This document shows positions 1-7,889 of a stretch of DNA of 64,000 nucleotides, one piece after another. How positions within the stretch are numbered: the first letter of the stretch is position 1; every line of letters begins with the position of its first letter. The notes beneath the pieces were generated by a model. That model was not told where the DNA came from, ran no database searches, and worked only from the letters and a program-made list of their open reading frames with translations. The stretch is taken from assembly GCF_900101265.1 (NCBI RefSeq), contig NZ_FMZS01000004.1:186001-250000 (forward strand). The letters run 5' to 3'. This stretch comes from Massilia sp. PDC64. GTDB lineage: Bacteria > Pseudomonadota > Gammaproteobacteria > Burkholderiales > Burkholderiaceae_D. Made by a program: the position numbers and the translations under genes.

Positions 1-80
1 CCGCGTTCGCGGAACAGTTTGCTCGCCGCGCGGATCAATGCGGCGCGGTTGTCTGCGGCCTTCTCTTTGCTGATTCTCAT
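1..80 (-). CDS. TetR/AcrR-family regulator, N-terminal fragment
   Basis: The first 26 codons of a gene that runs off the left edge. The reverse strand from 80 reads MRISKEKAADNRAALIRAAS followed by KLFRERG, which is the usual opening of the TetR DNA-binding domain (basic start, then the first helix ending in a LFxERG-type motif). Such proteins are ligand-responsive repressors. The ligand and targets cannot be told from this fragment. The start faces the lipid-kinase gene at 354 across about 270 bp, so the two are divergent and could share a control region. Confidence 0.7.
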   Translation of the reverse strand, partial: MRISKEKAADNRAALIRAASKLFRER

Positions 81-353
81 GCTGTGCTAGTGATGCCAGG
101 GGCGCGCCGGCTTGGCGGGACAGCGCATTTCCGTAGGATGGAATTATGATTGTGGCTGCGAGTATAGCGCTTCGCGTGTGGTGCCGCGCGTAGCAGAATT
201 GTTGACATTGGCACGGGCTTGGAGAATGCACCAACTTGGTGAACGGGGCGCGATGTTACATTTCGTTCGCCACGTTCAGCCGGGCGGGCCGGTCGCGCGA
301 ATGCTGTTATTCTGCGGTTGTCCGTTCAACCAACGTCATGGAGACCCGCGGCG

Positions 354-1337
354 ATGCTCGCCGAACCGCGCCCCGATGCCCCGTTCTACGTCGTCCTGAA
401 TGCCGGCTCCGGCCGGGCCGATACCGACCTGCGCTGTGCCACCATCCGCGATGTGCTGGGCGCGGCCGGACGCGCCTGCGAACTGGAGGTCGTGCACGAT
501 GCGGACCGTCTCGAGGACGCGGCCCGCGTCATGGCCGGGCGGGCGGCACGCCACGGCGCCATCCTCGTCGCGGCCGGCGGCGACGGTACGCTCAACACGG
601 TCGCGCATGCGGCCGTCGTGCACGGCTGCGTGTTCGGTGTGCTGCCCCAGGGAACCTTCAATTATTTCGGCCGTACGCACGGCATCCCGGAAGACCTGGC
701 CGATGCCGTGCACGCGTTGCTGCATGCGCGCGTACGGCCCGTGCAGATCGGCCGCCTGAACGACCGCATCTTCCTCGTGAACGCGAGCGTCGGCATGTAC
801 CCGCACCTGCTGGAAGAGCGCGAGCACGACAAGCGCCAGTACGGCCGCTCGCGCGTCGTCGCCCTGCTGTCCGCCGTCAAGACGGCACTGCGCGGCTACC
901 GCAGCCTGCGCATCACGCTCGAACTGGATGGCCAGACACGGCACCTGCGCACCCCCACGCTCTTTGTCGGCAATAACCGCCTGCAGATGGAACAGGTGGG
1001 CATGCACCCGCTCGACCATGCGCTGGAGGAGGGGCGGCTGGTGGCGATCGCGCCCCGACCCGTCGGCCGGTTGCGGATGCTGGGCCTGATCGTGCGCGGC
1101 GCGCTCGGGCGGCTGGGCGAGGCGGAAGACGTGGAGGCATTCGCGTTCCGCCGGATGACGGTGCGTGCGCCGCTGCTGTCCGCGCGGCGCCGGCTCAAGA
1201 CGGCGACGGATGGGGAAGTGTGCCGGATGGCGTTGCCGCTGCGGTTCGAGGCGCTGGAGGGGAGGCTGTTGCTGCTGGTGCCGCCCGACCAGGCCGACGA
1301 GGAGACGGCGGCGGACGCCGCTGCTGCCGCGCGCTAG
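354..1337 (+). CDS. Diacylglycerol kinase-family lipid kinase
   Basis: A 327-residue protein of the DAGK catalytic family (YegS/BmrU/DgkB type), which phosphorylates diacylglycerol, sphingosine-like or related lipids with ATP at the inner membrane. The nucleotide-binding region is clear: an early NAGSGRAD motif and AAGGDGTLNTVAHA around residues 70-85. A conserved FNYFGRT segment follows. I chose the ATG at 354 because GGAGAC lies just upstream; a TTG at 318 in the same frame would add 12 residues without a better ribosome site. The 3' end overlaps by 4 bp the end of the convergent GGDEF-EAL gene. The exact lipid substrate is unknown. Confidence 0.85.
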   Translation: MLAEPRPDAPFYVVLNAGSGRADTDLRCATIRDVLGAAGRACELEVVHDADRLEDAARVMAGRAARHGAILVAAGGDGTLNTVAHAAVVHGCVFGVLPQGTFNYFGRTHGIPEDLADAVHALLHARVRPVQIGRLNDRIFLVNASVGMYPHLLEEREHDKRQYGRSRVVALLSAVKTALRGYRSLRITLELDGQTRHLRTPTLFVGNNRLQMEQVGMHPLDHALEEGRLVAIAPRPVGRLRMLGLIVRGALGRLGEAEDVEAFAFRRMTVRAPLLSARRRLKTATDGEVCRMALPLRFEALEGRLLLLVPPDQADEETAADAAAAAR

Positions 1338-4090
1338 TCTTCGGTGGCGGCGAGCAGCCAGGCTTCGAGGGCGTCCAGCGGCATCGGCCGCGCCATCAGG
1401 TAGCCCTGCACCTCGTCGCAGTCGGCGGCGCGCAGGAAGTCCAGCACCTCGGCCGTTTCGACGCCTTCCGCCACGACGGACAGTTTCAGTGCGTGGGCCA
1501 TGTCGACGAATGCCTTGACGAAGTCGAAGGCGCTGATGCGGCCATCCTCCTGCAGCACGAACGAGCGGTCCAGCTTGAGCACGTCGATGTGGAAGCGGCG
1601 CAGGTAGGCGAGGCCGGAGTATCCCGTGCCGAAGTCGTCGACGGCCAGTTTCACGCCCAGCGCGCGCAGCTCGTCCAGCATGGCGGCCGTGCGCGGGATG
1701 TCCTCGATCAGGGCGCTCTCCGTCAATTCCACTTCGAGGCAATCGGCGGGCAGGCCCGTGTCCGCCAGCGCGGTGCGCACTTCGTCGACGAAGCCCGGCT
1801 GCGCGAGCTGGCGCGCGGACACGTTCACGGAGACGCGGATCGTGCGGCCGTGGCGGTCGATCAGGCGGCGCGTCTGGCGGCATGCCTCGTTCAGCACCCA
1901 GCGGCCGATGGGCAGGATCAGGCCCGTCTCTTCGGCGATGCCGATGAATTCACCCGGCGAGACGCGCCCGAGATCGGCGCTGTTCCAGCGGATCAGCGCC
2001 TCGATCCCGACGACGCGCATGGTGCGCAGGTCGATGCGCGGCTGGTAATGCAGCTCGAACTCGGCGCGCGCCAGCGCCGGACGCAGCGCCATTTCGAGCG
2101 CCATGCGCGCCTGCGCCGCGAGGGTCATCTCCGGTTCGAAGAAGCGGTAGCGGTTGCGTCCCGCGCGCTTGGCGCCGTACATCGCCGTGTCGGCCGTCTG
2201 GAACAGCAGTTCCCGGGTCCCGGCGTCATGCGGGAACATGCTGATGCCGATCGAAGCGCCGGCCGTCACTTCCTGGCCGCCCACGCGCACCGGCATCGCC
2301 AGCGCGTCGAGCAGCTTGGCCGCGATCACCCCGGCATCCGCCGCACCCGCGCACTCGGCCGCCACGACGAATTCGTCGCCGCCGAGGCGGGCGATCACGT
2401 CGCCGGGCCGCATCACCTTGCGCAGCCGCGCCGCGACTTCGCACAGCAGCGCGTCGCCCAGCTCGTGGCCGAAGGAATCGTTGACTTCCTTGAAGCGGTC
2501 GAGGTCGAGGAACATGACGGCGACCGTGCGGCCATGCGGGCACTCGTCGAGCATGCGCTGGACTCTTTCCTGCAGCAGGGCGCGGTTGGGCAGGCCCGTG
2601 AGCGTGTCGTGCGTGGCCAGCTGGCGCAGGCGGCTTTCGGCCTGCTTGCGGCCCGTGATGTCGCTCATCAGGCCCGTCACGCATGTGACGTTGCCGCACG
2701 GGTCGCGCCGCACGCTCCCGTTGAACAGCACGTGCACGGACCCGCCCTGGGCGTGGCGCAGGACTGCCTCCACGCCCTGCACGGGCGCATCGACGTCGCG
2801 CGCCGCGAGACTGTGCCAGGGGAACGCGACGAACAGGTCGTCGAGCGTGCGCCCGAGCAGCGTGGCGCGCGTGTGGCCCGACAGGGCGCACAGGGCCGGA
2901 TTCACGTCGAGGACGCGGCCGTCCGCGCTGGCGAGTACGTAGCCGGCAGGCGTCATCTCGATCACTTCACGGAAGCGCTGCTCGCTGTCGCGCAACTGGC
3001 GCTCCGCTTCCTCGCGCTCCGTCAGGTCGCGGATGATGGCCTGGAAGTATTCTTCGCCGCCGTCCTCGAAGCGCGAAACTTGCACCTCGGCGGGAAAGCT
3101 GGTGCCGTCCTTGCGCCGCTTGGCCATGCGCAGCAGGTGTGTCTGGCCCGCGCGCAGGCTGTCGAGCATGCCGGGCGTGTAGGCGTGGTGGCCGTCGATG
3201 TCGCTCACCGACAGGCCGGTGAATTCGTCTTCCGTATAACCGAAGCGGGCGCACGCGCGGCCGTTGGCGGCGATGATGCGCAGGTCGCTGTCCGCGATCA
3301 CGATGCTGTCGCCGGCCTGCTGGAACAGGTTGCGGTAACGCTGTTCGCTTGCGCTGACGGCGTCCAGCGCGACGCGCTTGGCCGTGACGTCGTGGAAGTA
3401 GACGGACAGGCCGTCGTCCGTCGGGTAGCAGCGTACCTCGACCCATGTCGCGGAAGGTGCCCAGTAGGCCTCGAAGAAGCCGGGCTCGCCGCTGGCGAGC
3501 GCGTGCCGGTAGTGCTCGAAGATGGCCGTCCCCTCCAGCGCGGGCGCGACTTCGAGCAGGTGCCGGCCGACGTTCGGCGCCACGTCCACGCCGACGAAGG
3601 TGCCGGCCTTGCGATTGGCGTAAGTGATGCGCCAGTCGCGGTCGATCGCGAAGAAGGCGTCGCCGATACTTTCCAGCATCGCGTTCATGCGCTCGCGCGA
3701 ACGCTTGAGCTCCTCGCGCGCGGCGCGGTGCGCCGTCACGTCGCGCGCGGTCGCGTACACGAGGCGGGCACGGGCGGACCAGCGCGCGGACAGCGACAGG
3801 TAGATGATGTCCCCGTCCTTGCGGCGCCAGCGCAGCTCGCGCTCGCGACACGGCAACCCGGCCAGGACTTCGGATGCGAGCGTGTCCAGCGCCTTCCGCT
3901 CGTCCGGATGCAGCAACTCGCGCACGGGACGTCCGGCCAGTTCGGCCGGCGCATAGCCGAGGATGTCGCCGGCGGCCGCGTTGGCGCGCACGATGCGCCC
4001 GTCGGCGTCGAGCACGACCATCAGTTCGAAGGCGAGATCGATATGTGCGATGTAATCGGCGGCGGAGGCGGGCAGGGCCGGCGCGTTCAT
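1334..4090 (-). CDS. PAS(x4)-GGDEF-EAL cyclic-di-GMP protein
   Basis: A 918-residue soluble signalling protein. Four PAS modules fill about residues 1-485 (repeated RxKDGxxxxxEv-type cores and IRDLTE-like ends), followed by GGDEF (about 490-650) and EAL (about 660-910) domains. GGDEF is intact (RLGGDEFVV), and EAL keeps EALIRW, NVSARQL, ELTES, DDFGTGYSGLAYL and EGVET. Both synthesis and hydrolysis of cyclic-di-GMP are therefore chemically possible, and PAS input probably decides which dominates. No membrane segment is apparent. It stands alone; the gene upstream on the same strand is separated by about 150 bp. Confidence 0.93.
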   Translation of the reverse strand: MNAPALPASAADYIAHIDLAFELMVVLDADGRIVRANAAAGDILGYAPAELAGRPVRELLHPDERKALDTLASEVLAGLPCRERELRWRRKDGDIIYLSLSARWSARARLVYATARDVTAHRAAREELKRSRERMNAMLESIGDAFFAIDRDWRITYANRKAGTFVGVDVAPNVGRHLLEVAPALEGTAIFEHYRHALASGEPGFFEAYWAPSATWVEVRCYPTDDGLSVYFHDVTAKRVALDAVSASEQRYRNLFQQAGDSIVIADSDLRIIAANGRACARFGYTEDEFTGLSVSDIDGHHAYTPGMLDSLRAGQTHLLRMAKRRKDGTSFPAEVQVSRFEDGGEEYFQAIIRDLTEREEAERQLRDSEQRFREVIEMTPAGYVLASADGRVLDVNPALCALSGHTRATLLGRTLDDLFVAFPWHSLAARDVDAPVQGVEAVLRHAQGGSVHVLFNGSVRRDPCGNVTCVTGLMSDITGRKQAESRLRQLATHDTLTGLPNRALLQERVQRMLDECPHGRTVAVMFLDLDRFKEVNDSFGHELGDALLCEVAARLRKVMRPGDVIARLGGDEFVVAAECAGAADAGVIAAKLLDALAMPVRVGGQEVTAGASIGISMFPHDAGTRELLFQTADTAMYGAKRAGRNRYRFFEPEMTLAAQARMALEMALRPALARAEFELHYQPRIDLRTMRVVGIEALIRWNSADLGRVSPGEFIGIAEETGLILPIGRWVLNEACRQTRRLIDRHGRTIRVSVNVSARQLAQPGFVDEVRTALADTGLPADCLEVELTESALIEDIPRTAAMLDELRALGVKLAVDDFGTGYSGLAYLRRFHIDVLKLDRSFVLQEDGRISAFDFVKAFVDMAHALKLSVVAEGVETAEVLDFLRAADCDEVQGYLMARPMPLDALEAWLLAATED

Positions 4091-4243
4091 GATGGGATTC
4101 CAGTCAGACCGGGGAGGATGCGGAAGATGCCGGCGTTCGAACGCGGACGGGCGATTGTATCATTCCATAGGGCAACTCTTTGACTGAGTGACGCGTAAAC
4201 ACAACATCATCGAGGCCCGCCGCGGGGACGGGCCCGTGATCGG

Positions 4244-4747
4244 TTACAGCGATTCGTCGGTATCGAGATCGTCCGGCGTCAGCCGGTTTCTCCCGGACCG
4301 GCTGCCCTGGCCGCCGCTCTGCATATTGCCGCCGCCCCGGTTGCCTTGAAGGGAGTCGTCACCCGGCGAGTCGTCGCCCGGTCCGCTGCCGAGGTCGGAC
4401 TGGGACTGGTTCCCCCGGTTGAGGTTGCCGCTTTGCTGGCTGCCCCAGTCGCCCCGCTGGGCATTGTCGCCCGGCCCGCTGGCCAGGTCGGAGTTCTGCT
4501 GGTTGCCCTGGCTGCTGCGGCTGCGCTGCGAGCGGCCCTGTGCGGGCGTGCCGCCCGGCTGGCCGCCAGCCGACTGCAGGTTGCCCGCATCGCCCAGGTC
4601 GGGCGTGCCGACGCCGCCGTCGCGGCCGCCATCGTTCAGGTTGCCGGTCGTGCCCGTCTTGCCGGCACTGCTCGTGCCTACACCGCTCAGCTCGTCGTAG
4701 TTCCGGCCCTTCATGCCCTTGCCTTTGTACTCCTGATTGCTCGGCAT
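4244..4747 (-). CDS. Gly/Gln/Asn/Ser-rich disordered small protein
   Basis: A 167-residue protein I do not recognise. It starts MPSNQEYKGKGMKGRNYDEL and then becomes a low-complexity chain rich in G, Q, S, N and D, with the phrase SDLxSGPGD occurring twice (about residues 90-130) and the end LTPDDLDTDESL. No signal peptide or membrane helix is visible, so it is probably an intrinsically disordered cytoplasmic protein. The start at 4747 is well supported by an AGGAGA ribosome site 7 bp upstream; the reading frame stays open further upstream without a comparable site. It is divergent from the LacI gene at 4972. Function unknown. Confidence 0.75.
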   Translation of the reverse strand: MPSNQEYKGKGMKGRNYDELSGVGTSSAGKTGTTGNLNDGGRDGGVGTPDLGDAGNLQSAGGQPGGTPAQGRSQRSRSSQGNQQNSDLASGPGDNAQRGDWGSQQSGNLNRGNQSQSDLGSGPGDDSPGDDSLQGNRGGGNMQSGGQGSRSGRNRLTPDDLDTDESL

Positions 4748-4971
4748 AATCGTCTCCTTGATCGGTACGTGAGATGCCATGGTAGGCCGCCTGTCGGGAC
4801 CGACAATCGGAGGAGGCGTCAGGCGGTTGTAGGAGCTGTCGGACATGTCTCGACAGTACCGTCGATGCGTCGCGGATTGGGAACGATTGCATGTCAAACA
4901 TTGACAAAATATTCAATCCATGGCGGAATCCATGGTCGGCCCGCGTAGTGGTCAGCATTTAAGAAAAAACA

Positions 4972-6000
4972 ATGAGCAGAAGCAGTACAGGTAAGGTAAG
5001 GGGAACGGGGCGGACTACGCTGGAAGAGGTGGCGGCGCACGCGGGCGTATCGACGATGACGGCATCGCGCGCCCTCAGCCAGCCCCAACTGGTGTCCGAA
5101 GCGACACGGACCAAGGTGGAGCAGGCGGTGGCGGAACTGGGCTACGTGCCCAACCGCGCCGCGCGGGCGCTCGCGTCGGCGCAGTCGCGCGTGATCGTGG
5201 CGCTCGTGCCGTCGCTGTCGAACGTCGTGTTCACAGCCGTCCTGGACGGCATCCACGATGCCATCGAACATGGGCAGTACCAGCTCCTGATCGGCAACAC
5301 GCGCTATTCGGATGCCGAGGAAGAAAAGCTGCTGCGCACGTATCTGCAATCGAATCCGGACGGCATCCTCCTGTCCGGCCTCACGCACAGCCCCCAGGTC
5401 GAGCGGATGCTGGCCGGCTCGCGCATGCCGGTCGTCTCCATGATGGATCTCGCCGACGGACCGGGCGAACTGTCGGTCGGCTTTTCGCAGCACGACGCCG
5501 GCAACGCCATCACGCGCCACCTGATCGAGCGCGGCTACAAGCGCATCGCGTTCGTGGGCGCGCAGCTGGACGAGCGGACGCTGCGCCGTGCGGACGGCTA
5601 CCGGCAGGCGATGCAGGCAGCCGGTCTGGCCGATCCGAAGCTGGAGGTCATGGTGCCGGACCCGTCCACCATCGCCCTCGGCGCCGAGCTGATGCGGCAG
5701 GTGCTGGACACGGTGCCGGATTGTGACGCCGTGTTCTTCTGCAACGACGACCTCGCGCATGGCGCCATCTATTACTGCCAGCGCCATAGCATCCGCGTGC
5801 CTCAGGACGTCGCCATCGCCGGCTTCAACGACCTGCCGGCGTCTGCCTGGATGGTGCCGTCGCTGACGACCATCGACACGCCGCGCTACCGCATCGGGTA
5901 CGAGGCGGCGTCCCTGCTGCTGGACGTAATCGGGGGGAAGGAGCCGCGCGAACGGCGGATCGACCTCGGGTTTACGCTGCGCGAGCGGGAAAGCACCTGA
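4972..6000 (+). CDS. LacI-family repressor, GntR-like branch
   Basis: A 342-residue transcriptional regulator. Residues about 15-70 form the LacI helix-turn-helix and hinge (TLEEVAAHAGVSTMTASRAL, then GYVPNRAARALAS). The rest is a periplasmic-binding-protein-like sensor with the family end FNDLPAS...TTIDTPRYRIG. The sequence resembles the gluconate-repressor branch, whose operators carry a central TAGCGCTA. Two such sites occur in the window: 6080-6093, right after this gene, and 13007-13020, in front of the GH94 operon. It is therefore the best candidate to control GH94-dependent sugar (acid) use. The cassette array lies between the regulator and that operon. Regulatory assignment is inferred. 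Confidence 0.9.
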   Translation: MSRSSTGKVRGTGRTTLEEVAAHAGVSTMTASRALSQPQLVSEATRTKVEQAVAELGYVPNRAARALASAQSRVIVALVPSLSNVVFTAVLDGIHDAIEHGQYQLLIGNTRYSDAEEEKLLRTYLQSNPDGILLSGLTHSPQVERMLAGSRMPVVSMMDLADGPGELSVGFSQHDAGNAITRHLIERGYKRIAFVGAQLDERTLRRADGYRQAMQAAGLADPKLEVMVPDPSTIALGAELMRQVLDTVPDCDAVFFCNDDLAHGAIYYCQRHSIRVPQDVAIAGFNDLPASAWMVPSLTTIDTPRYRIGYEAASLLLDVIGGKEPRERRIDLGFTLREREST

Positions 6001-6033
6001 TCCGGCCAAACGGTCGCGAAAAAAATCATCCGG

Positions 6034-6093
6034 TTGAGCTTTACATTTTTCGTGGAAACGTTACACTGTGAGTATTGCTTGTTAGCGCTACCA
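6034..6093 (+). promoter_or_regulatory. Promoter with LacI-type operators, no matching downstream gene
   Basis: TTTACA (6040-6045) and TACACT (6062-6067), 16 bp apart, form a plausible sigma-70 promoter. Over the -10 lies TGGAAACGTTACAC (6053-6066), close to the TGGAAnCGTTTCCA operators found elsewhere in the window. Just downstream is TGTTAGCGCTACCA (6080-6093), which matches the TAGCGCTA operator at 13007-13020. About 45 bp later the GC-rich sequence stops and AT-richer cassette DNA begins. The arrangement looks like a repressor-controlled promoter whose own gene was displaced. Confidence 0.5.
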
Positions 6094-6365
6094 GCCTGGT
6101 GGCGCGGACGAGCGGTGCGGGTGCGCGGGGGGCTGCGCACTCTTCAAATATCTCCTCTTAGGGACTGGTTGCTTGACGCTTCCGGTCCTATTTTTTTTGG
6201 ACGTGCTCGCGTTGGACTAGCGACGCTACCTTTTCGACATCATGTAGTTGCTCTGAGAGCAAACAGGTGCGTACACTGAACTATGCTGACCGTCGGTTAC
6301 CGGCCAGAAGCGGACGCTTAGGGTCTACCAGACAAAAATACAGGCTCTCTAATAACCGAGGACAT
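6094..6365. other. Intergenic junction into the cassette array
   Basis: This stretch has no convincing gene. The first 40 bases or so (to about 6137) are GC-rich like the flanking chromosome. After that the composition becomes AT-richer, with a T8 run near 6190, and it contains the most diverged copy of the array repeat (about 6175-6315). Short open frames crossing it have no ribosome site. Confidence 0.5.
6175..6315 (+). repeat. Array repeat, copy A (diverged, long)
   Basis: The right end is well conserved with the other copies: CTATGCTGA at about 6280 and CGGCCAGAAGCGGAC at 6301-6315. The left arm is only suggested by GACGCTTCCGGTCC at 6175-6188, which mirrors the right arm. If both belong together the copy is about 140 bp, longer than the others, so it may carry an insertion or be a hybrid. 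The next gene starts 51 bp downstream. Confidence 0.45.
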
Positions 6366-6782
6366 ATGTCACAAACTGTACGGGCATCGGTCGGCTTTTT
6401 TGTGGCGCCAGCATTTCCTGGGGGGCTGCTGTATCTCTACAATTTACTCTGGAAGGGATATGGTGATGAGGCGGTCGTTGGTCCCTTCTTGCTAGGGGTC
6501 CTTGGTTACGCTGCGGCTTTACTTCTCGGAGTTCCCTTGTACCTTGTTCTCCATCGAAAAGGCGTCCGTAGCCTGTTGGCGTACGGCCTGCTTGGAGCGC
6601 TTCTTGGGCCGGTTTTCTTTCTCATATTTGAGCTGCTGACGGCTTATCCGGGCACGTTGTTCGTGACGCTTCAATATTCATATGGTGCTGCATTCGTTGC
6701 CGCTGTTTACTCTTCGTTAGCAGCTATGGCGTTCTGGGCAATTGCTTACTGGCCGAGAACAAAAGTTCAGACAGTGTCTTAA
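6366..6782 (+). CDS. Cassette gene 1: small four-helix membrane protein
   Basis: A 138-residue integral membrane protein that I cannot assign to a named family. Four hydrophobic segments are visible at about residues 8-28, 38-62, 70-95 and 103-125, with few charged residues between them. The ATG at 6366 follows a GAGGACAT ribosome site; the frame extends upstream through copy A of the repeat, but that part does not look coding. The base composition is clearly AT-richer than the flanking chromosome, which suggests acquired DNA. It is the first of five unrelated same-strand genes separated by a common repeat. Confidence 0.6.
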   Translation: MSQTVRASVGFFVAPAFPGGLLYLYNLLWKGYGDEAVVGPFLLGVLGYAAALLLGVPLYLVLHRKGVRSLLAYGLLGALLGPVFFLIFELLTAYPGTLFVTLQYSYGAAFVAAVYSSLAAMAFWAIAYWPRTKVQTVS

Positions 6783-6812
6783 TTTGTTGGGTTTTTGTGC
6801 TCAGTCGGCGAC

Positions 6813-6915
6813 GTCCGCTTCGGGTCGGTTACAGCCTGTCGTGACCGTTCGTGACTTTTCTGGTTTGGCAACATGCTATGCTGAGCTGAACGGCCGAGAT
6901 CGGCCAGAAGCGGAC
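6813..6915 (+). repeat. Array repeat, copy B (103 bp, inverted ends)
   Basis: The best-preserved copy. It begins GTCCGCTTCGGGTCGGTT and ends CGGCCAGAAGCGGAC, so the ends are imperfect inverted repeats that could pair over about 26 positions, leaving a loop of about 50 bases. The interior has GTGACCGTTCGTGACTTTT and GGCAACATGCTATGCT. The latter contains an extended -10-like TGCTATGCT (6874-6882) directed at the next gene. The copy starts 30 bp after one stop codon and ends 32 bp before the next start. Confidence 0.85.
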
Positions 6916-6947
6916 ATCAGATCGCCAGTCTAAATACGGAGCCCACT

Positions 6948-7283
6948 TTGAAACGTAGCCGTTGGCTGTGCCTGCTCCTGTTTTCATCAGTGAGCGAGTT
7001 GGCTCATGCGCATGGAGAGGAAGTTCTAACGTCAATCTATGCCGAGCTTGCATCTATTACGCTTTGCATCACTTTGTTATTCATTTGGCGCCGAGCGAAG
7101 CCATATCGTCTTGTTGGAGTGGTCGCCTGCATGGTGAGCGTAATTATCGAAAACTGGGCAGTTTTGGGCGTACCGTACATGCAGTATAGGAACCTTGTTA
7201 CGGCGGTTGGATTTATTGTGCCGATGGCCGCGACAGTGTTGGCGGTCTACATATCAGAACGCATTGTTAGTCACAAGAGATAG
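6948..7283 (+). CDS. Cassette gene 2: small secreted/membrane protein
   Basis: A 111-residue protein with a TTG start. The first 22 residues resemble a signal peptide (basic KRSR, then a hydrophobic core, then LAHAHG). Three further hydrophobic stretches follow at about 30-47, 56-75 and 83-103, and the protein ends in a basic HKR tail. No family is recognised. The ribosome site is weak (CGGAGC), but the start is set by the end of repeat copy B. Its cassette runs from the end of copy B to the end of copy C, about 495 bp. Confidence 0.55.
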   Translation: MKRSRWLCLLLFSSVSELAHAHGEEVLTSIYAELASITLCITLLFIWRRAKPYRLVGVVACMVSVIIENWAVLGVPYMQYRNLVTAVGFIVPMAATVLAVYISERIVSHKR

Positions 7284-7305
7284 CTGAGGATTCTGACTTT
7301 GCTAA

Positions 7306-7410
7306 GGTCCTCTTCGGGGCGGTTCCGGTCGTCCGTGACCGTTCGTGAATTTTGCGCTGCGGCAACCTGTTATGCAGCTTCGAACGGCCGAGATCGGCCA
7401 GAAGCCGCCG
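7306..7410 (+). repeat. Array repeat, copy C (105 bp)
   Basis: It shares the core GTGACCGTTCGTGA, GGCAACCTGTTATGCA and AACGGCCGAGATCGGCCAGA with copy B. The outer arms are slightly changed (GGTCCTCTTCGGGGCGGTT on the left, AGAAGCCGCCG on the right), but they still mirror each other. The extended -10-like element is TGTTATGCA at 7368-7376. It lies 22 bp after the stop of cassette gene 2 and 20 bp before the start of cassette gene 3. Confidence 0.8.
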
Positions 7411-7430
7411 TTCAAATTTTTGCGCTACCT

Positions 7431-7754
7431 ATGACTGTCACCCTAGCCGACGATCTGAAACAGTTTATTGCCGACCACGGGCTTTTTGAAGGGTTTACCC
7501 GTAACTACAGTCCAGGCTATGTTGAACTCTGGGCCATTGAGGACATACCCAAGGAAAATACAGCGATTGAAATGAGCGTGCACGCACCGGGTTTCCTGGC
7601 CTTTGCAGGAAATGGTGGTGGCGAGGTCTTCGCGTTCGATGCGGCTGGTGCCGTCTACATGATCCCGTTGATAGGGATGGAAGCGGAGCAGGCCATCAAA
7701 ATTGCTGATTCGTTTACCGCGTTCGCCGAAACGTTCGAACTTGCTGCTGAATGA
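7431..7754 (+). CDS. Cassette gene 3: SMI1/KNR4 (SUKH)-like protein
   Basis: A 107-residue protein matching the compact bacterial SUKH pattern: a GYVELWAIEDIPKEN segment near residue 30, PGFLAFAGNGGGEVFAFD near 55 and a YMIPLIGM strand near 80. Bacterial SUKH proteins commonly act as immunity proteins against polymorphic or contact-dependent toxins, though stand-alone copies are frequent. No toxin gene adjoins it. The only large exoprotein of that class in the window (42244-50079) lies 35 kb away and shows no toxin tip. The ATG at 7431 lies 20 bp after repeat copy C. An orphan immunity role is an inference. Confidence 0.75.
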   Translation: MTVTLADDLKQFIADHGLFEGFTRNYSPGYVELWAIEDIPKENTAIEMSVHAPGFLAFAGNGGGEVFAFDAAGAVYMIPLIGMEAEQAIKIADSFTAFAETFELAAE

Positions 7755-7855
7755 CCGCAATGGGTTGGTTCCTGCCTGTCGTGATAGTCCAAGAGTATCC
7801 CTGTTCGGCAACATGCTAGGCTGGATCGACCGGCCGAGCTCGGCCAGAAGCAGAC
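7753..7855 (+). repeat. Array repeat, copy D (103 bp)
   Basis: Begins GACCGCAATGGGTTGGTTCC, overlapping the stop codon of cassette gene 3 by two bases, and ends CGGCCAGAAGCAGAC. The interior keeps CCTGTCGTGA and GGCAACATGCTAGGCT, with the extended -10-like TGCTAGGCT at 7814-7822. The arms differ from copy B but still mirror each other. The next gene starts 34 bp downstream. Confidence 0.8.
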
Positions 7856-7889
7856 CTTAGCCGCACCTAGACTTCGACATTTGCGATAG

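Noticed and set aside
201..230. TTGACA near 202 as promoter of the lipid-kinase gene
   Set aside because: The -35 is perfect, but at 17 bp spacing the -10 is only AATGCA; too weak to list as a feature.
1220..4183. A 987-codon + strand open frame over the PAS-GGDEF-EAL gene
   Set aside because: Same shadow effect; no ribosome site or recognisable fold.
4214..4234. Hairpin GGCCCG/CGGGCC downstream of the disordered-protein gene as a terminator
   Set aside because: The stem is good but no T-run follows on the minus strand, so intrinsic termination is not supported.
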